In this document: piece by piece, positions 1 through 5,266 of the stretch
Numbering within the stretch: position 1 is the stretch's first letter
How the letters are laid out: each line of letters starts with the position of its first letter
Translations under genes and position numbers: made by a program
Notes under the pieces: generated by a model
Databases searched by the model: none
Seen by the model: the letters and a program-made list of their open reading frames with translations, nothing else
What the model was told of the DNA's origin: nothing
DNA from: Planctomycetota bacterium
Lineage (GTDB): Bacteria > Planctomycetota > UBA1135 > JALUZX01
DNA: 6,581 bases
Direction: 5' to 3'
NCBI GenBank assembly: GCA_027011425.1
Contig: JALUZX010000673.1
Span: 1 to 6,581, forward strand

Positions 1-531
1 GAAATAGAGGCGGCGCTCCTCAAGTGGGGCCTGGTGCCGCCCTGGGCCAAGGATCCCTCCATGGGCTCCCGCCTGATCAACGCCCGGTCCGAGACCGTCC
101 CGGAAAAGCCCTCCTTCGCCCCGGCCTTCCGGGGGCGCAGGTGCCTGGTCCCGGCGGACGGGTTCTACGAGTGGCGCAAGGGCCCGGGAGGAAGCCGCCC
201 TTACCTCTTCCGGTTCCGGGACCAGAGGCCCTTCGCTTTCGCCGGCCTCTGGGAGCGCTGGGAAAGGGGCCTTGGGGAGCCCCTGGAAACCTTCACCATC
301 CTCACCACCCGGGCCAACCGGCTGGTAGCCCCCATCCACCCCAGGATGCCCGTGATTCTGGACCCCAGGGACTACGATCCTTGGCTGGACCCGGCCTTCC
401 GGGACCTTCCCCGGCTTGAAGCCCTCCTCCGGCCCTTCCCGCCGGAGGAGATGGAAGGCTTTCCCGTAACCCCCAAGGTCAACAGGCCCGAGTTCGACGA
501 GCCCCTGCCCGGTCCGCCCGAAGCCTGGTAA
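1..531 (+). CDS. SRAP-domain protein (YedK/HMCES family), 5'-truncated by window edge
   Basis: SRAP proteins sense abasic sites in single-stranded DNA and shield them by forming a thiazolidine crosslink through the N-terminal Cys2. The reading frame is open from base 1, so the start and Cys2 lie upstream of the window; 176 residues are visible. Seen in the fragment: the LKWGLVPPWAKDPS block (residues 7-20), LINARSET (25-32) containing the Asn that matches Asn75 of E. coli YedK, CLVPADGFYEW (48-58) whose Glu57 matches Glu105, and LVAPIHPRMPVIL (108-120) whose His113 matches His160. All active-site residues that fall inside the window are therefore kept. The C-terminal segment (FPVTPKVNRPEFDEP) is also typical of the family. 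A GTG at 34 could be mistaken for the start, but conserved SRAP sequence precedes it. The next gene, a degenerate C5-methyltransferase homologue, follows after 85 bases on the same strand, so co-transcription is possible. Family assignment is very secure; the physiological role is inferred from the family. Confidence 0.95.
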   Translation, partial: EIEAALLKWGLVPPWAKDPSMGSRLINARSETVPEKPSFAPAFRGRRCLVPADGFYEWRKGPGGSRPYLFRFRDQRPFAFAGLWERWERGLGEPLETFTILTTRANRLVAPIHPRMPVILDPRDYDPWLDPAFRDLPRLEALLRPFPPEEMEGFPVTPKVNRPEFDEPLPGPPEAW

Positions 532-534
532 GAT
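529..534 (+). promoter_or_regulatory. possible -10 element (TAAGAT) in an AT-rich island
   Basis: The only AT-rich island in this part of the window (about 528-543) begins with TAAGAT, one mismatch from the sigma-70 -10 consensus TATAAT, and overlaps the stop codon of the SRAP gene. No convincing -35 element lies about 17 bases upstream, where the sequence is GC-rich. If real it would drive the methyltransferase-like gene at 617 independently of the SRAP gene. This is a weak call resting on composition and a single hexamer. Confidence 0.2.
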
Positions 535-605
535 AAAAATTCCTTCGGAGAGACGACTTTCCAGGGTGGGAAAAAGGAGAGGAAGGCGGCCCCGGTCGGC
601 GAACC

Positions 606-613
606 AGGAGGAG
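606..613 (+). promoter_or_regulatory. strong ribosome binding site that sets the start at 617
   Basis: AGGAGGAG lies just before ATG at 617, with five bases between AGGAGG and the start codon. It decides the start: an in-frame GTG at 566 would add 17 residues rich in Arg and Lys, has no comparable ribosome binding site, and lies before the usual N-terminal position of methyltransferase motif I. Confidence 0.8.
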
Positions 614-616
614 ATC

Positions 617-1747
617 ATGGTGCTTTCCTATTCGTTCCTGGATCTTCACGCCGGAACGGGCGCCACGGCCCTGGGCTTCTTGCGAGCCGGTTTCCGGTGC
701 ATAGGACTCCTGGAAGAGAGCCGGCGGGCCGCCGTCCTGCTCCGGGAGAACTTCCCCCCCCTGGCGGCGCCCTTGCTGGGCGCCGGACCCAGGGACGGGG
801 ACCCGGCGCGGCTCCCTCTCCAGGGGGGGCTTCTGGAGGAGAGACCCCACGTAGTGGTGGGGGCCCCTCTTTCGGGGAAAACCGAAGCCCAGAACTCCCA
901 GCGAAGAATCTTCGGCACCTACGTGGCGATCCGGCACCTGAAACCCAAGGCCGTCCTCCTCCACTTCCCACAGAACTCCCAGGGACTCGAAGCCCTCAAC
1001 TACCTGGGAGCCCTTCTCATGGAGGAAGGCTACCGGATCTTTCCGGCCAAGCTGGACGCCGCCTGGTACGGCCTCCCCCAGAAAGACGAAATCCTGGTGC
1101 TCCTGGCCTTGGACCCATCGATTCCCCCGCCCCTTCCGGGATGCTGGCCTCCTCCCAGGCTCTTCCCGGGCTCCACGGAAGAAAGGGAAAGAAGAAAGCG
1201 AAAAGAACAGGCCCGGGAAAGCCAGTGGGAAACCCTCCCGGCTGGGATCCAAATCCCTCCCCCGGAAAAGACGCCTTTCCCGCCGGTCACGAAAAACCTG
1301 GCCCTGGAGGGCCTTCCCCCCAGGCCCAAGGAAAGGCAGGAGGACCTTTCCCCTCTCTCCTCCCCCGAACCCCAGGCCTGGTTCGGGAGACTCATGCGGG
1401 CCTGGATTCCCACGGAAGGCCCCCCATCGGCCCATGAGCCCATTCCCCCGGCGAAAAGACCGGAGAACTTCGAACCGGGAGGAGACGAGGACCTCACCCT
1501 CAGGGAGAGGGCCCGGCTGCGCTCCCTTCCCGACGGTTTCCATTTCCGGGGCTCCCCTTCCTGGGCTCTCCGCATGATCCAGGAGAGCCTTCCCCCCCTC
1601 CTGGCCCTGGTCCTGGCGCGGGCGGTCCGGTCCATCCTGGACGGCACCCTTCCGGCCAAGGGGTTTCTCCCGGAAGCCCGGGGCGAGGCCGCCCCCCTGC
1701 CGGAAGACCCTTTCCCGCCGAGGGAGACGAGGCGGCCCACCTGGTGA
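617..1747 (+). CDS. C5-cytosine DNA methyltransferase homologue lacking the catalytic residues (probable pseudoenzyme)
   Basis: The 376-residue protein follows the C5-methyltransferase plan. Motif I is FLDLHAGTGATALGFLRAGF (7-26), the SAM-site region, with a motif II-like Glu33 after it and ENFP at 44-47. Motif IV is VVVGAPLSGKTEAQ (79-92), where the family has GGPPCQGFS, so the nucleophilic Cys is Leu85. The motif V/VI region is IFGTYVAIRHLKPKAVLLHF (98-117), then PQNSQGL; the family ENV triplet, whose Glu contacts cytosine N3, is absent. Motif VIII is LDAAWYGLPQKDEILVLLAL (146-165), giving QKDE instead of QxRxR. After a Pro-rich, charged stretch of about 130 residues in the position of the target recognition domain comes a motif IX/X-like end, LTLRERARLRSLPDGFHF, with QESLPPLLAL replacing GNAVPPxL. 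Domain order and length are normal, and there is no frameshift or internal stop. Seen: fold signatures without catalysis. Inferred: a DNA- or SAM-binding, regulatory or structural role rather than methyl transfer. Assignment to the family is strong; function is unknown. Confidence 0.83.
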   Translation: MVLSYSFLDLHAGTGATALGFLRAGFRCIGLLEESRRAAVLLRENFPPLAAPLLGAGPRDGDPARLPLQGGLLEERPHVVVGAPLSGKTEAQNSQRRIFGTYVAIRHLKPKAVLLHFPQNSQGLEALNYLGALLMEEGYRIFPAKLDAAWYGLPQKDEILVLLALDPSIPPPLPGCWPPPRLFPGSTEERERRKRKEQARESQWETLPAGIQIPPPEKTPFPPVTKNLALEGLPPRPKERQEDLSPLSSPEPQAWFGRLMRAWIPTEGPPSAHEPIPPAKRPENFEPGGDEDLTLRERARLRSLPDGFHFRGSPSWALRMIQESLPPLLALVLARAVRSILDGTLPAKGFLPEARGEAAPLPEDPFPPRETRRPTW

Positions 1748-1850
1748 CCCCCCCCAATCGCCGGAAGGTCCCGGGGGACATCCATGACCTCTCCGGGTTA
1801 GGATAACCGGCCCTTTCGTTCCCCCCTTCATCCCAGGGAGGTCCAAGCTG
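1748..1850 (+). other. intergenic gap with an imperfect hairpin; probable start region of the downstream operon
   Basis: This 103-base gap is the longest non-coding stretch in the window. It starts with a run of eight C immediately after the methyltransferase-like stop codon. A short inverted repeat at 1793-1810 (CCGG, one bulged G, TTA, loop GGA, TAACCGG) could fold into a stem of about seven base pairs. It is not followed by a T-run, so it is not a standard intrinsic terminator. The TTAGGATAA core is the only AT-rich patch, so a promoter -10 is an equally possible reading. Any promoter for the six-gene operon starting at 1851 should lie here or be shared with the upstream genes. Confidence 0.35.
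1835..1842 (+). promoter_or_regulatory. ribosome binding site for the GTG start at 1851
   Basis: AGGGAGGT is placed eight bases before GTG at 1851. The match and spacing support this GTG as the start of the first gene in the packed operon. Confidence 0.7.
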
Positions 1851-2213
1851 GTGATCCGAATCCTCCGCCCCAGGAAAGGCGCCCACCTGGTAAGGTGGAC
1901 CCTCCACCTCCTGGGAGGAATCTTTCTGGGCATGGGACTCCTCCTCTGGGGGCAGGCGGAATTCCTGGCCTACGTCCGCAACGAGGTCCAGGGCACCTTC
2001 TTCCTGTTCCGCTGGATCGGAAAGGTCTCCTTCATCTTCATGTCCGCCGACAAGAAAGTGGCCCTGGCCCTGGCGGACATCCCCCCCGAGACGGTGCGTG
2101 AATCCGTGCGATGGGCCCAGTCTTTTCTCGTGGCCGGGGCCGCCCTGGTCCTGCTCTCTCTGTTCGCCCGAAACCGATCAGGCAAGGGACGCAAAGGGGG
2201 CGGCCGGAAATGA
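1851..2213 (+). CDS. small two-TM membrane protein of unknown function
   Basis: I do not recognise a family for this 120-residue protein. It has a basic N-terminus (RILRPRKGAHLVR, 3-15), a first hydrophobic segment at about 17-34, a central moderately hydrophobic stretch (FFLFRWIGKVSFIFM, 50-64) that may be amphipathic or membrane-associated, a polar segment with DIPPETVRESVRW (76-88), a second clear TM helix at about 89-106, and a strongly basic Lys/Arg/Gly tail (107-120). The positive-inside rule suggests both ends are cytoplasmic and about 50 residues face outward. It starts with GTG behind a good ribosome binding site, and its stop overlaps the symporter ATG by four bases (ATGA), so the two are likely translated in step. 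An accessory subunit of the symporter is conceivable, but it does not resemble the small DUF4212 partner known for some SSS transporters. Coding status is well supported by context; function is open. Confidence 0.8.
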   Translation: MIRILRPRKGAHLVRWTLHLLGGIFLGMGLLLWGQAEFLAYVRNEVQGTFFLFRWIGKVSFIFMSADKKVALALADIPPETVRESVRWAQSFLVAGAALVLLSLFARNRSGKGRKGGGRK

Positions 2214-3817
2214 ACCCCCTGGACTGGATCATCCTGGCGGTCTACCTGGGGGGCATCCTCTGGCTGGGGACGCGCTTCGCCAAATACGTCTCCACGGGAC
2301 AGGACTTCCTGCTGGCCGGGAGAACCCTCTCCTGGTGGGCCATCGGGATGGGGATCGTCGTGGCGGACATCGGGGCCTACGACCTGATGGGCCTCTCCGC
2401 CGGGGCCTACACCTACGGGATCTCCCAGGCCAACTTCGACTGGATCGGCTGCGTGCCCGCCATGGTGGCGGCGGCCTTCGTCTTCATCCCCTACTACCAC
2501 CGGGCCGGGATCTATACGGTCCCAGAATACCTGGGGCTTCGCTTCCACCCCCTGGTGAGAAGCATGGTCTCCCTGCTCTGGGTGCTCTTCGCCGCCTGCA
2601 CTCTCGGCATCTTCTTTCACGCCACGGCGGTCTTTCTCAACACCTGCTTCCAGCTCCCCCAGGTCCTGGGGGTCTCCCCCGAGACGACCTACTGGGGCTC
2701 CATCCTGGTGACGATTCTCGTAGTCGCCGTCTACACCGTGGCCGGGGGGCTCGCGGCGATCACCATGAACGACGTAGTTCACCTGGTGGTGATGTTCGTG
2801 GGGGGGGTCACGGTCCTCGTGCTCGGCCTGGCCCTGGTGGGAGGACCGGCGGGCATGGCGGAGAAGATCCACGCCCAGGGGGAGGCCTGCCGGTATCACC
2901 TCCGCCTTCTGGTCCCCACCGACGCCGGGCCGGGCCACGCCTTTCCTTGGCCCGCCACCCTCCTGGGCCTGGCCCTGGTCCTCTCGCCGGCCTACTGGAT
3001 CGGGAACCAGGCCATCGTCCAGAAGTGCCTGGGCGCCAAGGACCTCTGGAACGCCCGGGGCGGGATGCTCTGGGCGGCCCTTCTCAAGACGGCCATCCCC
3101 ATCATGGGCGTGATTCCCGGGCTGATCGCCCTGGCGGCCTTCCCGGGACTCGAGGACTCCAACCAGGCCTATCCCCTTCTCATCCGTGACCTCCTTCCCG
3201 TGGGGGCCAAGGGCCTGGTGGTGGCCGCCTTCTTCGCCGCCCTTCTCTCGAGCGTGGAAGCCTACGCCTCCTCGGGGACCACCCTCTTCCTCAAGGACCT
3301 GGCGGAACCGGCGTGGCGCAAATTCAAGGGGGCTTCTCCCTCGGAGAAGAGCATGGTCCTCTGGGGCCGGATCCTTACGGTCCTCTTCCTCCTGGCGGGC
3401 CTCCTCTACGCCACCCAGGCCAGGCGATTCAAGACCATCTACGACAACATGCAGACCCTGTTCTCCCTCTTCCAGGGACCCACCCTGGCGCTTCTTCTGG
3501 CGGGAATGTTCACCAAGAGAGCGACCCGGGCGGCCGGGATCTGGGGACTCGCCGTAGGGGTGACTTTCGCCGGGATCCTCACCTGGGCGAGAAAGGACTT
3601 CCCCCTCCTGGAGAGACTCTTCACCTACGGGCTGGAGGACCCTTACCTCTACGTGGCCTGGTGGTCCTTCGCGGCGGCGGCCCTGGCGATCCTCCTGGCG
3701 AGCCTCTTCACGGAAAAACCGGACCCGGAGAGCTTGAGGGGTCTGGTCTACGGCCTCCTCCCGAAAGAAGAAAAGACCCAGGAACTCTTGAGATCCAGGC
3801 TGGAGGGAGACGAATGA
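2210..3817 (+). CDS. sodium:solute symporter (SSS family, SGLT-like)
   Basis: A 535-residue integral membrane protein of the SSS family (TC 2.A.21, LeuT fold), which couples Na+ entry to uptake of a small solute across the inner membrane. The start at 2210 overlaps the upstream stop (ATGA) and gives the expected N-terminus, MNPLDWIILAVYLGGILWLG. Family signatures seen: FLLAGRTLSWW (33-43) between TM1 and TM2; the TM2 region with DLMGLSAGAYTYGI followed by NFDWIG, like SGLT-type members; RAGIYTVPEYLGLRF, a typical loop; and the TM8-like segment ending SSVEAYASSGTTLFLKDL (347-364), whose Ser/Thr residues sit where the Na2 sodium site lies in this family. Many further hydrophobic segments follow, up to a cytoplasmic charged tail (LLPKEEKTQELLRSRLEGDE). 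Length is usual for the family. The substrate cannot be read from sequence: sugars, inositol, amino acids or carboxylates are all used by relatives. Flanking small membrane proteins and the glycosyltransferase downstream give only a hint of a carbohydrate or envelope link. Confidence 0.93.
   Translation: MNPLDWIILAVYLGGILWLGTRFAKYVSTGQDFLLAGRTLSWWAIGMGIVVADIGAYDLMGLSAGAYTYGISQANFDWIGCVPAMVAAAFVFIPYYHRAGIYTVPEYLGLRFHPLVRSMVSLLWVLFAACTLGIFFHATAVFLNTCFQLPQVLGVSPETTYWGSILVTILVVAVYTVAGGLAAITMNDVVHLVVMFVGGVTVLVLGLALVGGPAGMAEKIHAQGEACRYHLRLLVPTDAGPGHAFPWPATLLGLALVLSPAYWIGNQAIVQKCLGAKDLWNARGGMLWAALLKTAIPIMGVIPGLIALAAFPGLEDSNQAYPLLIRDLLPVGAKGLVVAAFFAALLSSVEAYASSGTTLFLKDLAEPAWRKFKGASPSEKSMVLWGRILTVLFLLAGLLYATQARRFKTIYDNMQTLFSLFQGPTLALLLAGMFTKRATRAAGIWGLAVGVTFAGILTWARKDFPLLERLFTYGLEDPYLYVAWWSFAAAALAILLASLFTEKPDPESLRGLVYGLLPKEEKTQELLRSRLEGDE
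3802..3809 (+). promoter_or_regulatory. ribosome binding site inside the symporter 3' end
   Basis: GGAGGGAG lies within the last codons of the symporter gene, four bases before ATG at 3814. It supports the otherwise easily missed 62-codon gene that follows. Confidence 0.6.
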
Positions 3818-4002
3818 GCGGGTGGGCTCCTAAGTTTCTCGTTCTCGGAGGATACGTCCTCCTGGCCTTGTGGGTGCTCTTCCGGCCCCGGGAGGAATGC
3901 CTGCCCCCGGGAAAGAAGAAAACCCTCTTCCTGGAGGACCTGAGGCTTTGGGCCCTGGCCGCCCTGGCGGCCCAGGTCTTGATCTACGGCTTTCTGGGCT
4001 GA
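3814..4002 (+). CDS. 62-aa two-TM membrane protein, unknown function
   Basis: A short gene whose ATG overlaps the symporter stop by four bases (ATGA) and has its own ribosome binding site. The product starts MSGWAPKFLVLGGYVLLALW and has one TM helix at about 7-23, a charged connecting segment (FRPREECLPPGKKKTLFLEDLR) with a single Cys, and a second TM helix at about 44-61 ending in YGFLG. No known family is recognised. The basic loop suggests a hairpin with both ends outside and the loop in the cytoplasm. The stop is five bases before the glycosyltransferase ATG. Position between symporter and glycosyltransferase suggests a small partner of one of them, but nothing in the sequence proves it. 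The same region can be read in another frame as an N-terminal extension of the glycosyltransferase; the membrane pattern and the overlap favour this reading. Confidence 0.75.
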   Translation: MSGWAPKFLVLGGYVLLALWVLFRPREECLPPGKKKTLFLEDLRLWALAALAAQVLIYGFLG

Positions 4003-4007
4003 ACCCA

Positions 4008-5024
4008 ATGACCGAGGAACACCCCTTTCTTTCCATTGTGGTGATCGGGCTCAACGAAGCAGCCCACCTGGAGGCCTGTCTCCGTTCCGCCCAGGAGGCA
4101 TCCTGGCCCTCCTCTAAGAAAGAAGTGCTCTACGTGGACTCGGGTTCCACCGACGGAAGCATGGAGATCGCCCAAGGCGCGGGGGTCCGGGTGCTCCGCC
4201 TGGAGGACCCGAAGCCCAACGCCTCCAAGGGAAGGAACCTGGGCTGGAAAAACGCCCAGGGGGAACTGGTGCAGTTCCTGGACGGCGACATGGAACTCCA
4301 CCCGGACTGGCTGGAGCGGGGATGGACCTTCCTGGAGGACCATCCCGACGTGGGCCTCGTGGCCGGGATCGTCTCGGAGAGACACCCGGAGAACATCTTC
4401 TGCCGGCTCTTCCAGCTCGATTGGGGGGACCCCAAGGACGGACCGGTGCAAAAAGTGGGAGGCGCCGCCCTCTACAGGATGGAGGCATTGAAGAAAAGCG
4501 GGGGATTCGACCCTTCTCTCGGGGGAGGAGAGGAACCAGAACTTTGCTGGAGGCTGAGAAATCATCACGGTTTCTCTGTATGGTTCCTGGCCGCCCCCAT
4601 GACCACCCACGACCTGCAAATGGACTCAATCCGGCAGTGGTGGCGAAGAGCGGTCAGAGACGGAAAGAGTTTCGCCGCTGTATCCACCCGTTTCTTCTGG
4701 ACCGAAGATCCCCTTTGGCGAAAACCACTGGTGAGCATTTTGGCGGTCGGCTCCTGCCTTCCCCTGGCCCTCCTCCTCTCGTTCCTTCTCTCTTCTTTCC
4801 TTCCCTTGCTGGTCTTCCTCCTCGCCCTGGGTGGACTCATCGCCAGAAAAACCCTGCAATGGTGGAAAAAGACGGATGACTTCAAGTTGAGCTTACTTTA
4901 TGCGCTTCACGTCTACCTGGTAAAGTTCCCCTTGGCACTGGGAGCTTACAAGTATCTGATCTCCCGAATCTTCTTCAAGACCTCCCTCCGGGACAAGGCC
5001 GCCAGGGAAGGAAGCGAACCGTGA
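4008..5024 (+). CDS. family 2 glycosyltransferase with C-terminal membrane segments
   Basis: A 338-residue GT-A-fold glycosyltransferase (GT2), expected to transfer a sugar from a nucleotide-sugar to an acceptor at the cytoplasmic face of the membrane. Seen: the N-terminal nucleotide-binding strand LSIVVIGLNEAAHLEACLRS (8-27); VLYVDSGSTDGSMEIA (40-55), the classic DSGSTDG motif; SKGRNLGWKNAQGELVQFLD (73-92), followed by the metal-binding Asp92-Gly-Asp94 (DXD); GGAALYRMEALKKSGGFDPS (151-170), the acceptor-side motif; and GGGEEPELCWRLR (172-184), matching the family ED-x(n)-WR catalytic region. A Trp/Arg-rich linker (QWWRRAVRDGKSF, 210-222) leads to hydrophobic segments at about 241-261 and 264-280 and a C-terminal helix near 296-318, so the enzyme is membrane-tethered. 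The chosen ATG sits five bases after the previous stop without a clear ribosome binding site, so reinitiation is likely. An in-frame GTG at 3870 would add a Gly/Pro-rich, non-conserved extension and is rejected. Donor and acceptor are unknown. Confidence 0.92.
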   Translation: MTEEHPFLSIVVIGLNEAAHLEACLRSAQEASWPSSKKEVLYVDSGSTDGSMEIAQGAGVRVLRLEDPKPNASKGRNLGWKNAQGELVQFLDGDMELHPDWLERGWTFLEDHPDVGLVAGIVSERHPENIFCRLFQLDWGDPKDGPVQKVGGAALYRMEALKKSGGFDPSLGGGEEPELCWRLRNHHGFSVWFLAAPMTTHDLQMDSIRQWWRRAVRDGKSFAAVSTRFFWTEDPLWRKPLVSILAVGSCLPLALLLSFLLSSFLPLLVFLLALGGLIARKTLQWWKKTDDFKLSLLYALHVYLVKFPLALGAYKYLISRIFFKTSLRDKAAREGSEP

Positions 5025-5266
5025 GCGAGAAGGAGCGGCGGATCCTGGAGTCGGAAACCCTGGCCAAGGGGATCATCGCCGTCTTCCTGGGGTTGCTGGG
5101 GCTCCTGCTCTGGACCGGCGCCCTCCTGGCCCGGGACGCCCGGGGCAGGATCACGGACCTCCTCTGCGGAGCGGCCCTCCTGGCCGTGGCGGCCTGGATG
5201 CGCCTGGGATACAGGGCCGGGAAGAAGAAAATGGCGGAAGGCCGGGACGCGGGGGAGGAGAAATGA
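5021..5266 (+). CDS. 81-aa two-TM membrane protein, unknown function
   Basis: The GTG start overlaps the glycosyltransferase stop by four bases (GTGA), and an AGGGAAGGAAG purine stretch precedes it. The product has a charged N-terminus (SEKERRILESETLAKG, 2-17), a TM helix at about 18-37, a short charged turn (ARDARGRITD, 37-46), a second TM helix at about 47-60, and a basic/acidic tail (GYRAGKKKMAEGRDAGEEK). The pattern suggests a helical hairpin with both ends in the cytoplasm. I recognise no family. It is the third small two-TM protein in this operon; the three do not look alike at sequence level. Its stop overlaps the next ATG (ATGA), so translation coupling continues. Confidence 0.77.
   Translation: MSEKERRILESETLAKGIIAVFLGLLGLLLWTGALLARDARGRITDLLCGAALLAVAAWMRLGYRAGKKKMAEGRDAGEEK
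5254..5260 (+). promoter_or_regulatory. ribosome binding site for the gene at 5263
   Basis: GGAGGAG inside the last codons of the 81-aa gene precedes ATG at 5263, with four bases between GGAGG and the start. It fixes the start of the last operon gene. Confidence 0.6.

Noticed and set aside
1748..1755. Phase-variable C-tract controlling the methyltransferase-like gene
   Set aside because: The C8 run lies just after the TGA stop, so slippage would not change the reading frame of that gene, and it is too far from the next start to act as a coding switch.
1748..1850. Intrinsic terminator after the methyltransferase-like gene
   Set aside because: The inverted repeat at 1793-1810 is short, bulged and not followed by a T-run, so I list the gap descriptively instead of calling a terminator.
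479..1933. Long open frame (484 codons) on the - strand opposite the methyltransferase-like gene
   Set aside because: It is Gly/Arg/Pro-rich with no recognisable motif, and it crosses two intergenic gaps and parts of three + strand genes. The + frame carries ordered C5-methyltransferase motifs and a strong ribosome binding site. Long antisense frames are common in GC-rich DNA.
2111..2209. Extended start of the symporter at 2111
   Set aside because: The extension lies antiphase to the upstream membrane protein and is Arg/Pro-rich. ATG at 2210 overlaps the upstream stop and gives the normal SSS N-terminus.
1970..2938. 322-codon open frame on the - strand opposite the symporter
   Set aside because: Composition is His/Gly/Asp/Pro-rich, as expected from the complement of hydrophobic GC-rich codons. 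The symporter on the + strand is unmistakable.
3870..4007. N-terminal extension of the glycosyltransferase from an in-frame GTG at 3870
   Set aside because: The added 46 residues are Gly/Pro low-complexity and overlap the 62-aa membrane protein. GT2 proteins normally begin a few residues before the LSIVVIGLNE strand, which fits ATG at 4008.
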